A stretch of 64,000 nt of DNA from positions 46,198,143 to 46,262,142 of the forward strand of contig JASEVX010000013.1 of the NCBI GenBank assembly GCA_031761405.1. Reading direction: 5' to 3'. Numbering within the stretch: the stretch's first letter is position 1; each line of letters begins with the position of its first letter. Position numbers and translations under genes: made by a program. Shown piece after piece: positions 21,649 through 32,282 of this stretch. Source of the stretch: Serripes groenlandicus (taxonomy: Eukaryota; Mollusca; Bivalvia; Cardiida; Cardiidae). The notes under the pieces are model-generated. The model made no database searches. It saw nothing but the letters and a program-made list of their open reading frames with translations, and was not told where the DNA came from.

Positions 21649-23093
21649 TCAATGTTTCCGTCATGACTTTCAAATAAAGGAGTGTTCCCTTCACTACAAA
21701 AAGTAACATCCTTTTTAAACGACACTGTATCCCTTGAGTCACGGTTTGACCGAATAGCTTCCTTTTGTCGCGTAATGTGCACATGTATTCTATTTGGTTG
21801 TCTCAACGTCGGTGATCGTTGTGGAGTTATTTTAGCTCGTGTATTCCGGTTACTTCGGGTAGGCTCGTGCACACCCCCGCGTAAACTCGTTTGTGTTTTT
21901 GCAGCTGTCACGATTTGGTCAGCAATAACGGGACTAAAAGTATTAGCATGAAATGACTCACGTGCATCGTTGATGGTAATAACGGTTTCCACGTTCTGGC
22001 TCGTGCACATTGGGAGTGTCTCCGTTAATTGTGTAGCTCCTGTCAAAACATCACGATATGACAGAATCGACTGCTGATCTTCATCGTTGGCTTTCAAGGA
22101 TTTTTTTATATCCAGCACTTTTGATTCTATTTTGTTCATTTGTCTATCTACCTTTTTTCCAACATTGAAAATCTTATCATTTATAAGCCGAAGTTCATTG
22201 ACACTTGAGTCCTTGCTCTGTTTTTCATTATGCACTATTAACTTGATGGAATTCTTAACACTAGTTAACCCAGATGATTTTTCGTCTTCAATCCGTTGGA
22301 TGTCATTGCTTAAGCCTGTTAATTGCTCTTTTGTTTCCCTACTTACTTGAGATAAGTCCCATCTCAAAGATTTAATGTCTTCGCACAAATGATTTTTAAT
22401 GCTGTCTTTTTCATGTTTCAACGTAAACAAGTCTGCTTGGCATTGAGTCAGCTGATTCTTCAGTAATTGGATCTCATGGATGCATACGCTTAATTGATTA
22501 TCTGACCTGGATGAGTTAGACTCTGGTATTAAGAATGACTTAGGCAGGCTTAGGATATCTTTCATATCATCATAGGACTGATTTTCTAGCACGGACACTA
22601 ATAAATAAATATCAGATGCTAATTTATGAGTATAAGTCTCACCTTTCCTCGTTTTCTTGCGTCGTTTCAACTCTGTATCCACCGGAAATGGATAATTACA
22701 CAACCCTTTACAGGCATCGAAAACAGTATTCCTAATTTCTTCTAACCTTTCATCACGAGCTTCGGTATTCGAAATAATACGGGACATAAACACGTTTTTT
22801 GTTGATTTCCGGAATAGATCCGTTACATTATCTATAAGCGGCCAATTCGCGTTTATCGGTGGAGATTCATACCGACATATATTTTCATACAACTCTTCAA
22901 CGTTGTCTGGTGTCACAGTAATCCGCTCATGCGTGGAAACAAACAACTGCTTAACACAGGTCTGCGAATCATCAAACTCCGACTCTTCTCCATCCACATA
23001 GACAGGCCGCTGAGCTGGGGTTAGCTGTGTAGAAATATCTACACTCTGGCTTAGCAATGGAGTGAGATGAGAATCATTCCTTCCATTTGCCAT
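21645..23093 (-). CDS. Unrecognised 482-residue coiled-coil protein, possibly mobile-element ORF1-like
   Basis: A single open frame of 482 codons with a good start context (aacgATGG at 23093). Residues about 1-110 are Ser/Thr-rich and then helical. A basic patch KRRKKTRKGE lies near residue 145. Residues about 200-340 have the heptad-like, Lys/Glu/Asp/Gln-rich pattern of a coiled coil. The rest is basic and Ser/Thr/Arg-rich. I recognise no enzymatic domain and no zinc knuckle. Placing a coiled coil before a small basic nucleic-acid-binding-like module (20999-21508) resembles ORF1 proteins of LINEs, but there is no reverse transcriptase nearby. It could equally be a host gene of a lineage-specific family. 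The upstream region holds broken family P and T elements and no clear promoter. Confidence 0.55.
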   Translation of the reverse strand: MANGRNDSHLTPLLSQSVDISTQLTPAQRPVYVDGEESEFDDSQTCVKQLFVSTHERITVTPDNVEELYENICRYESPPINANWPLIDNVTDLFRKSTKNVFMSRIISNTEARDERLEEIRNTVFDACKGLCNYPFPVDTELKRRKKTRKGETYTHKLASDIYLLVSVLENQSYDDMKDILSLPKSFLIPESNSSRSDNQLSVCIHEIQLLKNQLTQCQADLFTLKHEKDSIKNHLCEDIKSLRWDLSQVSRETKEQLTGLSNDIQRIEDEKSSGLTSVKNSIKLIVHNEKQSKDSSVNELRLINDKIFNVGKKVDRQMNKIESKVLDIKKSLKANDEDQQSILSYRDVLTGATQLTETLPMCTSQNVETVITINDARESFHANTFSPVIADQIVTAAKTQTSLRGGVHEPTRSNRNTRAKITPQRSPTLRQPNRIHVHITRQKEAIRSNRDSRDTVSFKKDVTFCSEGNTPLFESHDGNIE

Positions 23094-23149
23094 CGTTAAG
23101 GGTTAAAGGTTCACCCTTCAATTCCTTTCTTCAAATGATAAACATGACA

Positions 23150-23660
23150 CAGGTTGAAAACTGCTCACCTCCGACGATTCTTTTGAGTACCCACATCATA
23201 TGGATAGAGAGTCAATTAAGGATTTAAGAATATGTCAAACACCTCTTATCTAGACGATATATCGAATCGCCAAAAAGTTTTTTTCAACCCTTTAATGCAT
23301 AACACATTTCTAAAGCAGACGACTTGTTTTATCAGACTTAATTGCTGAAACGGGAACAGAAAACCGCCCAGAGAGTGCTCGGCCGCGCTGAATGTGAGTA
23401 GTTTCACCTTTTGTCAAAGTTTTCAAAAGCCGTCAGCTGCAGATGTGTCAACGTTGTGACACGATGTTCGCAACTCTGTTCAATAATTGAACGTTCATTA
23501 AGAGAGAGTGTTGCATAGATGCTCTAGATGCAGTCTTCTGCTGCAATGTGCTGTATGTAAGAAACGATTAAATCCGTATTTGAGTCCTTATTGACATCTA
23601 AACTCCGTAGAGTGGGTACTCAAAAGAATCGTCTCAATGAGACTATTATTTTATATAATA
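23150..23660. mobile_element. Family P halves around a worn family T element
   Basis: 'gacgattcttttgagtaccc' at about 23175 and 'gtgggtactcaaaagaatcg' at about 23612 are the two arms of a P palindrome in inverted order. Between them (23284-23572) is a strongly diverged family T copy ('aaccctttaatgcataac', 'cttctgctgcaatgtgctgt'). Confidence 0.55.
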
Positions 23661-23747
23661 TTTTATATTTTAGATAAATATTATTTATTATGACCCCTGC
23701 TTAAAATGTATAGATCTGTAATTTTAATTTCTGATTGTTTTGCAGGT

Positions 23748-23982
23748 GAACGCTGATTTCAACAATTTTCAGTTATATCACGGCGTTTACTGGGTAAGTT
23801 ACCAGTACAACTGGTCCATTCATTCTTACACCAGCCAGTCAGTCCTTATGCTAACCCTTCTAATCCTCAGCGCCAAGAAGGCCAGCCCGCCATTAACTAT
23901 CATTTATAAAGGCTTTTGTGCATGCCCCGACCGGGGATCGAACCCACGACCTCCCGCACGGGCGGAGAGCTCTAGTAAATTG
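23748..23982 (-). mobile_element. SINE-B
   Basis: Minus-strand copy: tail 'ttcaacaattttcagttata', body 'cagtcagtccttatgctaac' and tRNA-like head 'ccggggatcgaacccacgac'. The body segment that is expanded twelvefold at 3.5-4.0 kb occurs once here. Confidence 0.8.
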
Positions 23983-24755
23983 AATCAATGTCCTGTCGTA
24001 AGATATCGCTTTATCTAAAAAAAAAAAATATTATTTATTTCATTTGGAAACTTGCTCTTCGTGTAGATAGACATGTCTATTTGGCGAAAAGTTTCTTTTC
24101 GACATTTTGGCATATCTTCCTAAGTATTTACGGTCATGCGACAGATAATGCTGGTTAGACATGAAAAGGAGTGTTCTTCTGAAGTAAATACTGCCGAAGC
24201 TAATTCCTTATTACGTCTAATCTATACAAAACATACGTATCTTGGATAAAGAGGCGGTGTTAGATATGTATGTATCCATTTTTATTGCAGTGATTACAGA
24301 TACCAGCTGTGAACGTTAAACGAACTTGTCGTCTCCACTTAGCGCTAAACCATCAAAAAGTTACGTGGAATTTCAGTTCAACGTTAAAAAAACCCTCATG
24401 AAAACCAAACATAAGCTTCGCAGCATGAAGTAAACGATCGTATAGATCTGATGACTTTATAGTTCAGGTCATCTCAGATTGATCTTAACCAATCAAATCG
24501 TCGCCAACAATTTCGTTAAGTATCAACAGGAGACATAACGCATGAATACATAACCGAGATAGAGAAGTGGCGATGGCCGAGCGCTGGTTGTATTGTACAT
24601 TGGACACGAAAATGAGAACCTGTTCATGGATATTTAAATGTATAGGGTCAATTTAAGATGACCCTTTATGCGGTGTCGTCATTTCTAATATATATGCACA
24701 TCTAATATACGCAAAGCGAAGTCTTATATTAAGATAATAATGAGATGGATACTAA
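23983..24755. other. No gene recognised
   Basis: Unique-looking sequence; no ORF over 60 codons and no shared repeat. Confidence 0.4.
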
Positions 24756-24912
24756 CACGTCTGTGTATATTGATACTAACACGTGTATATTGATACTAAC
24801 ACGTGTGTATATTGATACTAACACGTGTATATTGATACTAACACGTGTATATTGATACTAACACGTGTGTATATTGATACTAACACGTGTATATTGATAC
24901 TAACACGTGTAT
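24756..24912. repeat. 20/22-bp minisatellite with CACGTG in each unit
   Basis: About seven or eight units of TGATACTAACACGTGTATAT, some with an extra GT. Each carries the palindrome ACACGTGT, an E-box. Confidence 0.9.
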
Positions 24913-25617
24913 ATTTGCCATATAAACAGCGTTACAGTAAAATCAATCTTAAGCTATTTGTGTAAAGCGAAACGGTAAGAATCCGACTGATATTTCATGC
25001 TGTTTGATTCAAATATGTATGTCTCCTTTTATAATAATAATAATATAATAATAATAATACTTTATTTAAAGATGGTGACTCATTTAGTCATTGGCTATTT
25101 TACAATGAGGCCATCTTGATAGCTATCCTAAAAAAACATACAATGATGAAACAATTAAATCCCCCAATCATCTAAAAGCCCAACAAACAAACCTACCCCC
25201 TTAAAAAAAAAAACATCCCCCCAACAAATAACTGTGTACAACTCCCCTTCTTCCTCTTAGTCTTTCATCTTCAGGAACATTTATATAATTCAATATGACT
25301 AAAATATCTTTAAAAAATGTTATTGTGAATGGGGTATCTCTAAATTACTCTTGATTATTTTTTTTATGATTATATATACGTATATAAAGGCCAACAGTCG
25401 TTCTTATAATCTACGAACATTACGTAAAGATTATGAGCACTGAGACCATTAAAACATGAACATATATTCTCGTTCTACCTTGAGGTATTTAGTGTTTACC
25501 TGAAAACAGTTTAACGACCCATAAATATAACATATCTGGTCCTGTTGAAGATAGTTTTAGTACAGACACATTATGCCTATTGTAGGCCTACTACAGACCC
25601 TTTATGCCTATTGTCGG

Positions 25618-25621
<4 letters not shown>
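24913..25621. other. No gene; short ATA run and A-rich segment
   Basis: (ATA)n at about 25030-25060 followed by 'ctttatttaaagatggtgac' and an A/C-rich stretch. This could be the 3' end of a retroelement, but I cannot support a family. Near 25565-25620 'cattatgcctattg' is duplicated. Confidence 0.35.

Positions 25622-25708
<87 letters not shown>
25622..25708. repeat. (CA)n then (TA)n microsatellite
   Basis: About 27 CA repeats directly followed by about 15 TA repeats, ending exactly at the family S insertion. Confidence 0.95.
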
Positions 25709-25711
<3 letters not shown>

Positions 25712-25978
25712 CCGTTCCACGAGAAAACCAACATTATGGACTCTGCGTAAAGTATCGATGCCGATCAGCCTAAGCATGCCGCGCAGGCTAATCCGGGCAG
25801 ACACTTTTCGCCTCCTGTGGATTTTCCGTTTCATGAATCATTACTCTATATCTTTATCCCCCTGGGGCGGAATGTGTCGGCTCGGACTAGCCTGCGCGGT
25901 CTGCGCAGGAAGCGCAGGTTGGTCTGGGTCGATACATTTCGCAGAACCCATAATGTTGGTGTTCTCGAGTAACGGTTC
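25709..25978. mobile_element. Family S MITE with ATAT target duplication
   Basis: GAGCCGTTCCACGAGAAAAC at the left, inverted terminus GTAACGGTTC at the right, ATAT on both sides (25705-25708 and 25979-25982). It inserted into the end of the TA microsatellite. Confidence 0.85.
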
Positions 25979-26105
25979 ATATAGGCCTACATTTTGTCAA
26001 CAGACAATGTCTTCAACAACAAGTGATATATGTTTTTTAATGGATATTTTTTACAAACGAGGAACTTACAGACCGTTTCCCACTTCCAATATCAAATAAG
26101 CCGTC

Positions 26106-26250
26106 TTAACCCTTTTCCACATGCATACTCTTTCTGACGCATTTGCAGCAGACGACTTTTGAACTTATTGTTCTTTCATTTAGAGGAATTTTCCGTAGTT
26201 TTGCGTAGATGTTTTCAAAGTCGTCTATTGCAGGTGAGGAAAAGGGTTAA
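26106..26250. mobile_element. Family T MITE, internally deleted
   Basis: TTAA at both ends and termini CCCTTTTCCACATG and GAGGAAAAGGG. Only 145 bp; the central hairpin is missing. Confidence 0.75.
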
Positions 26251-26352
26251 TTCAATTAAGAAAAAATATAAAAGATTACGAAAGGCTTCATATAATCGCT
26301 AGCACGCTGTACATAATTATACTCGTATCTTATTATCCCTTAACACGTTATT

Positions 26353-26570
26353 TTAACCCTTTCCCTCATATAGACGCTTTCTGTCGCCTCTGAAGCAGAC
26401 GGCTTTTTGAAAACATAGTGACAAAAGAAGAAATTGCTCAATATGAGCAATTTCTTCTTTTGCCACAATGTTTTCCACTTTTTGTCATAGGTTCAATTAT
26501 AGAGATTTTTTTTAATGTATTGACAAAATATGATCAAAGTCGTTTTCTGCAGAATTGTCGTATGAGGGAA
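26353..26570. mobile_element. Family T MITE, right end lost
   Basis: Left TTAA present, hairpin GCTCAATATGAGC. The right terminus breaks off at 'tatgagggaa' into GTGTGTGTGGGG. Confidence 0.8.
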
Positions 26571-26834
26571 CGAGTGTGTGTGGGGGGGGGGGGGGGGGAA
26601 ATAGAGAAAAAGGACTAATTGCTTAAGAAGAGCAAGTCTCCTTTTATCTACTGTGTGCTGTCAATTCTTTACCAACATTGAACTACTAAATTTCCCAATT
26701 TTATAAATTTTGAAAAATTCCCAACAATTAATTTAATATCCTTTGTACTAGAATTAAAATATATACCGGCTCTCCTAAGTTCGTGATCACAAAACGACGA
26801 CGCTTTTTTTGACTAAATGAATCAGAAACTATTT

Positions 26835-27089
26835 GAGCCGTTCTCCACGAGAAAACCAACAGTATGCTTAATGTATCGATATAGATGAGCCTGTGCAGTA
26901 CGCGCAGGTTAATCCGGGCCGACACATTCCGTCTCAGGAGGGATATAGGTATAGAGTAATGAGTCCTTAAACAGAAAATCCACCACAGGAGGCGAAGAGT
27001 GTCTGTCCGGGTTAGCCTGCGCGGCATGTTTAGGCTGATCCGGGTTGATACGCAAAGTCAACATTGTTAGTTTTCTCGTGGGACGGCTC
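26835..27089. mobile_element. Family S MITE with ATTT target duplication
   Basis: GAGCCGTTCTCCACGAGAAA at the left and GTGGGACGGCTC at the right. ATTT flanks both ends (26831-26834 and 27090-27093). Confidence 0.85.
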
Positions 27090-27194
27090 ATTTTAAGACT
27101 TGTCAGATAAATGCTAGTACAAAGTTGTTGGAAAAAATAAGAACAATGACGTTATGAAAATAGGATACTCACGAAGTGAGAATGCTCTACGATA

Positions 27195-27483
27195 CAATGG
27201 AATTAGCGACCAGCGAAAAAACAAGATCAGTTTCAAGGTTAGTTTCAATGACCCATGTGCTTCATGACTTTCCGAAACCAGTACTCCACACAGCTTTTTT
27301 TCCCCATGCAACTGGCTGTTTTTCCACAAAGACTTTTAGCCCATCGTGGCAGAAGAATAACGCCTGTCACAGTGACTTTTGTCAAACGTCGGAAAGAATG
27401 CAGGCCGAACTAGAGTTCGAACTTAGAACAAAAACTGAATTGACAGCCCGCGTCGCTACCGACTGAGCTACCGGGGCTCGGCT
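27195..27483 (-). mobile_element. SINE-A
   Basis: Minus-strand copy with tRNA-like head at the right ('ctgagctaccggggctcgg'), body with 'aaccagtactccacaca', and a lost 3' tail. Confidence 0.7.
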
Positions 27484-27596
27484 TTGACAAGATAGAGATT
27501 GTCGACACGATGATATGGTGAACCTTAAATGTTCATAAATGCCAACTTGAACATGTCCTCATGCACTTATTCAGCATCAATAGAATAACGTACTAA

Positions 27597-27785
27597 TTGA
27601 TTTATTGGTTTATGGTTTAACGTCGTATTTAACGATTTTCAAGTCAAATTACGGCGACAATTTCACCACCCCCTGTGTTTCTTGACTTTCTCACACCAGT
27701 ACTCTACATAAATATTTCCAATGAACTGGCTGCTTTTCCTTTCCACATCTAGACTGTTACTAGAGGAAGACGAATGCCGCGTTTT
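27597..27785 (-). mobile_element. SINE-A 3' fragment
   Basis: Minus-strand tail ('attgatttattggtttatgg', 'aacgtcgtatttaacgattt') and part of the body. Confidence 0.6.
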
Positions 27786-27850
27786 GCATACTTCGTGAAT
27801 TTGTATTATAAATGATGTATGCATGCATCGGTGTATGTAACACACGTATG

Positions 27851-28003
27851 GTACGCCGGTCATGGTAGAGTGCCCTTGGGCATGGCACATTTCCTAGCCT
27901 AGTACTGGTTTGTTTACCCAGAGAGCTTTAATAACTGAACTGTCCCCGTGATATAACTGAAATAATGTTGAAAACACGGCGCAAAACCCCCAATAAAACA
28001 AAC
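27851..28003 (+). mobile_element. SINE-C 3' part
   Basis: 'ggtcatggtagagtgccctt' and 'tagtactggtttgtttaccc' followed by the shared tail 'gtgatataactgaaataatg' and (AAAACAA)-type end. Same family as 62515-62735. Confidence 0.65.
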
Positions 28004-28031
28004 ATGTGGTACGCTATAACAATACAAAAAC

Positions 28032-28277
28032 AAGATGTGTTTGTGAAACACTGATGCCCCCGAATGGCAACATCTAGGTCAAAGGTCAAGGTCGCAAGGT
28101 CAAAAATGACAGAAAGGTCATGTCACAAGGAATACACATGTGAAATATGGTAGCCGTACCTGTTATGGTTCAAAAGTAGTGGTCAAGGTTAAGCAAAATT
28201 TCGACAGACAGACAAAGAGACAGACAGACAGGCCAAAAACTAGATGCCCACCGAATCGGTGATTCCGGGGGCATAAA
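28032..28277. repeat. Dispersed repeat with GGGGGCAT inverted ends
   Basis: 'cactgatgcccccgaatgg' at the left and 'ggtgattccgggggcat' at the right, with 'ggtcaaggtcgcaaggtcaa' and a run of GACA units between. Similar sequence is, from memory, common in bivalves. Confidence 0.55.
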
Positions 28278-28387
28278 AAAATGAACTGTATAAATCACTC
28301 TAGTTGAAATATTGAATATTTCCTACATACCACAAATCTGCTGAAGACGACTTTTAAAACTTCTAGAAGAAAATAAGGAAAACTTCT

Positions 28388-28618
28388 TTAACCCTTTCCC
28401 TTCATACGACAATTCTGCAGCAGACGACTTTGAACATATTTTGTCAAAACATAGAAAATCTCCATAATTGAACGGATAACCTATGAAAAAAAGTGGAAAA
28501 CATTGTGGTAAAAGGAGAAATTGCACGTTTTGTGCAATTTCTTCTTTTGTCACTATATTTTCAAAAAGCCGTCTGCTGCAGAGGCGTCAGAAAGCGTCTA
28601 TATGAGGGAAAGGGTTAA
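28388..28618. mobile_element. Family T MITE, complete
   Basis: TTAA at both ends; hairpin GCACGTTTTGTGC (CAC/GTG state, opposite orientation to 10197-10426). Confidence 0.9.
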
Positions 28619-28630
28619 CTGTTAGTATAC

Positions 28631-28748
28631 TTAGTGAATGGAGTTGAAAACATTGTGACATTATGAGCACTTTAGTATTTTACCAATATGGTTTATAAGT
28701 CGTCTGCTTCAGTTGTGTCAGAATGCGTCGGCAAGTTGGAAAAGGGTC
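28631..28748. mobile_element. Family T fragment
   Basis: 'gttgaaaacattgtgacatt' to 'cggcaagttggaaaagggt'; diverged with lost ends. Confidence 0.5.
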
Positions 28749-28756
28749 ACTCGAAT

Positions 28757-28768
28757 ATGATGATGATA

Positions 28769-28828
<60 letters not shown>

Positions 28829-28959
28829 TAAAAGTGGAAAACATTGTTACAAAAGGAGAAATTGCTCGTGTTGAGCAATTTCTTCATTTGTCACTATGTT
28901 TTCAAAAAGCCTTCTGCTGCAGAGGCGTCAGAAAGCGTCTATATAATGGAAAGGGTTAA
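28757..28959. repeat. (GAT)n fused to the right half of a family T MITE
   Basis: About 24 GAT triplets replace the left half of a family T copy. The remaining half runs from 'aagtggaaaacattgttac' through hairpin GCTCGTGTTGAGC to GGGTTAA at 28959. Confidence 0.8.
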
Positions 28960-29176
28960 AAAGTGTTTATCACTGTGTCCTTTTACCATAATATGTTCAA
29001 ACGTTGTCTGTTATACACGCATCAACAGTCGCCTTTACACGATAATGTAATAAACAAAATAAAAAAAACACCACATCTAAAATGGGTTACTATTCTGTCT
29101 ATGTCACCCAAAGCCATTATATAAAGGACAGATAGAAATACGAGCATTTACTTTAACTCTTTTGTTGTGTGTATGT
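28960..29176. other. No gene recognised
   Basis: Short unique-looking sequence between two MITEs. Confidence 0.35.
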
Positions 29177-29388
29177 ACAGGTGCCCGGCGCACAAGACCC
29201 TTAGACATATTATTTTCATTTTATTTTATCATATTATCATAACAAAAAATAGTTTTAAAAAAAACAAATATATATATATATATAATAATAACATTATATC
29301 AATATAATGTTATTAATATATAAAAAAAAAAATCATGATTTTATGATAAAATAATATGTTTAAATGGTCTTGTGCGCCGGGCACCTGT
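29177..29388. mobile_element. 212-bp MITE with 10-bp target duplication (MULE-like)
   Basis: Terminal inverted repeats of 23 bp beginning ACAGGTGCCCGGCGCACAAG. They are flanked by GTGTGTATGT on the left (29167-29176) and right (29389-29398). The inverted arms continue into AT-rich sequence. A duplication of 9-10 bp fits Mutator-like elements. Confidence 0.8.
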
Positions 29389-29539
29389 GTGTGTATGTTA
29401 TCCTATTTTGAAATTGATATGGCTATATTAACTCATGAATACAGTTTTAACTTATACATGTCTTAATTTATGTTTATATTTCCATTTTAATTTTACATTT
29501 CATGCTGAATAAAAAAAATATATATATGTATGTATATAC

Positions 29540-29802
29540 TAAAGCACCATAGTTGTTAAAGCGGCCGCCTTGTGAGAGGTATATGACAAGGGTTCGATCT
29601 CCGGTCTGGTCATACCAAAGACTTTAAAAATGATAGTTGTGGGGGTCACTCCTTGTCGCCGAGGGTTGCGGGGATAAAATAATAACAACAGATGCATCGA
29701 TGTAAGGATAAATCCGATCGATAGTACTGATAAGTTGTCAAGGAAATGCCGAGATAGAACTGAAATACTGTTGACAGTGGCGTACCACCATCATTCAAAT
29801 AA
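29540..29802 (+). mobile_element. SINE-B
   Basis: tRNA-like head (AGCGGCCGCCTTGTGAGAGG, GGTTCGATCTCC), 'ggtcataccaaagacttta', body and the tail 'gaactgaaatactgttgac'. One of the more complete SINE-B copies. Confidence 0.8.
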
Positions 29803-29878
29803 AACCGATTTTTATTAAGGTATGTCTGAACTTTTATAGTGACATGAAAATTGTACATGCTATGTTGAATAAATATAT

Positions 29879-30128
29879 GAGCCGTTCCACGAGAACACCA
29901 TTCTTATGGACTCTGCGAATGCATCGACCCAGATTAGCCCGCGCAGGCTAATCCGGGCCGACACATTCCGTCTCAGGGGAATAGAGGTATAGAGTTATGA
30001 TCCCTGAAACAGAAAATCCAACCGAGGTTAAAAGTGTATCTCCGGGTTAGCCTGCGCGGCATGCTTAGGCTGATCTGAGTCGATACATGACACAGAGTCC
30101 ATAATGTTGATTTCTCGTGGAACAGCTC
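29879..30128. mobile_element. Family S MITE with ATAT target duplication
   Basis: GAGCCGTTCCACGAGAACAC at the left, GTGGAACAGCTC at the right, ATAT on both sides (29875-29878 and 30129-30132). Confidence 0.85.
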
Positions 30129-30521
30129 ATATCGATCTGCTAAAACAACGTTATTAATCAACAAGTTTTAGAATCAAGAAACGGAAGAAAGAAAGAAAAT
30201 GAAACATAATGTAACTTACTTAGTTTAAAGTATCCATTCGTGATATAGGGTCACATATCCGCATTACAAGTACATAAAGTTGTTATCGCTGGATAACCTT
30301 TTGATACTTATCCTAACTCTTTACCACCACCAACCACTAGACGTATCCATTTGCCCCGGCTATAGTATACGCATTAGCCCGTACGTGGGAAAAGGAACAC
30401 TTTATGATTGAATGTTGTTGAAAACATTGTGGCAATAGAAGTTGCTTATCACTCATTATGCATTTGGATAAGTTAGTATAGATGCAAAGGCAGATCTCTA
30501 TATACACTTGTCGTAAATAGG
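30129..30521. other. No gene; possible remote family T remnant
   Basis: From about 30400 'gttgaaaacattgtggcaat' recalls family T, but the ends cannot be placed. The rest is unique-looking. Confidence 0.35.
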
Positions 30522-30735
30522 TTAACCCTTTCCCACATTCAACAAATCTACAGCAGAATTCTTTGAAAACATTTAGTCAAAAATAAGGAAAGAACAATTA
30601 TTAAATGAAGTTGAAAACATTTTGGCAAAAGAGGAATTGTTCTTCATGAGCAATTTCTCCTTTTTCCACAAATGTTTTCAAAATGCGTTCGCTGCAGCTG
30701 TGTCAAAATGCGTCAGCAGGTTGGAAAGGGATAAC
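30522..30735. mobile_element. Family T MITE, right TTAA mutated
   Basis: Left TTAA with CCCTTTCCCACATTC; right end 'ggttggaaagggataac' has lost TTAA by point changes. Confidence 0.75.
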
Positions 30736-30814
30736 TTTGGTCGTCTTAGGGCTCAACTTAAAAATGTTATATCAAAACATTTTCATTTATTTTTAATGAA
30801 CTGTCTCCATGATT

Positions 30815-30925
30815 TACTCGTAAGAGTGTACGCATTGGGGGCGGGAGACGTAGGTTGATCCCCGACCGGGTCATATCAAATATTCTAAAACGGGTCGTAA
30901 TGACATACGTCTTTTAAAAATGGGT
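30815..30925 (+). mobile_element. SINE-B head fragment
   Basis: 'gaccgggtcatatcaaatat' preceded by a worn tRNA-like head ('ggttgatccccgacc'). Confidence 0.55.
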
Positions 30926-31317
30926 ATCTTTGGAAAATGGGAGGCAACCTATGTATTTATCTGAAATTCCCTTGTCAAAATGTTCTGCCCGGCAAGCCGA
31001 TCCGAATTGCTTCCCTTTTAACTTGAGACAATCAATAATGGTTATGTTTTCCGTAGAGGACCATTATAGCGTTACGATTAATGTATTGTTCGCAACAAAC
31101 TAAACGACCTGCCCTGTGTCCAATGATATGTTATGGTAACAAATGGTAACCAATCCATCAATCACAATAACAACTTCTTCACATCTGGTACGAACGAACG
31201 CTACAAACCGTGAGCTACCAAACTGCTTCACTAAACGCAAAGCTGTTATAAAGTAAAGTTCATTCCTAAAACTACCAAAAAAGCAATAACAAAGAACGGT
31301 CAAGAGGTCACGATAAG
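30926..31317. other. No gene recognised
   Basis: Minus ORF of 67 codons at 31100-31303 has no recognisable domain. Confidence 0.35.
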
Positions 31318-31498
31318 GAGGGGTTTACAGCTCTTTTTCCGACAATATCTCTTAATATCCAACCAAACCCTATGTTGTGGGTACTAAAAAGAATCGTCTC
31401 ATTCAGACGATTCATTTGAGTACCCACAACATAGGGTTAGCGGATAAAAAATAAAATATTGATTTTAGAACAAGCAAAACGCTCCTTATCTAGAGATT
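31318..31498. mobile_element. Family P element
   Basis: The core at 31366-31437 pairs 'ccctatgttgtgggtact' with 'agtacccacaacataggg'. Left flank 'cagctctttttccgacaata' and right flank 'ttagaacaagcaaaacgc' match the P copy at 63.1 kb. Confidence 0.8.
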
Positions 31499-32074
31499 TG
31501 GCTGAACCCATTTCGTTTTCGAACAGTGAGGTCAAATCAAAGGTCACCCTCTCTCCCACAGTGAATGCTGCTTTTACTCTAAGAAAACAAATTAATGATG
31601 TACTGAACTGGCCTTCAACTCTTTCAGTGCCAAATTCCCTAAAGAAGGACATTGCCACTGTGTGGATATGCCTACAAAGCACGGCTTACAAGTACAGCTC
31701 TTGTTCTTTCCAGGAGTATCAGGCTGACTGCTGAGATACAGAAGACCAGTGAATCCATGATTGATGTTCACTTTGATAAAAAGAAAAAAAAATCAGGGAT
31801 TGAAAAACAACTATTTAATTATCTTTGAGTACTCGTTTAATTGAAAGACTTACATTTTACAATGCCATATATCGTTATATAGAAAAGCAAGAGCGCCACA
31901 AGCGAATTCACGCCAACGCCTGTCTGCTTTTTTACAAATCGAAAAAGAGGTAAAAATTGCTGGAAAACTATTACGGCTAGATTGATGTGACTTTGTATGG
32001 ACATGCGTATTGTTTCTAGGAACATGTGTACAAAGTTTACTATCTCTGGTCATCATTTGGTGTCTAACATCACA
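31499..32074. other. Unassigned; overlapping ORFs on both strands
   Basis: ORFs of 81 codons (minus, 31437-31682) and 91 codons (plus, 31459-31734) overlap, and both begin or end in the P element. A decayed coding fragment is possible, but I recognise no domain. Confidence 0.3.
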
Positions 32075-32282
32075 TTAACCCTTTCCCTCATACTGACGCC
32101 TAGAGCTGCAGCAGACGAATGTAAAATCATTTTGCCATAAGAAAAAATTGCTTATAATGAGCAATTTCTTCTTTTGCCACAATGTTTTCAAATCTTTTCA
32201 ATAATCAACATTTCTCATCATATTTCGCATTTTCGATTAGTCGTCTGCTGCAGATTTGTTGTATGACGTAAAGGGGGGTTAA
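32075..32282. mobile_element. Family T MITE
   Basis: TTAA at both ends; hairpin GCTTATAATGAGC with one G-T wobble. Confidence 0.8.

Noticed and set aside
25030..25120. 3' end of a LINE ('tttatttaaagatggtgac')
   Set aside because: No reverse-transcriptase sequence or target duplication could be shown.
31437..31734. Overlapping ORFs of 81 and 91 codons as a gene
   Set aside because: They begin or end in a family P element and show no domain; kept only as unassigned sequence.
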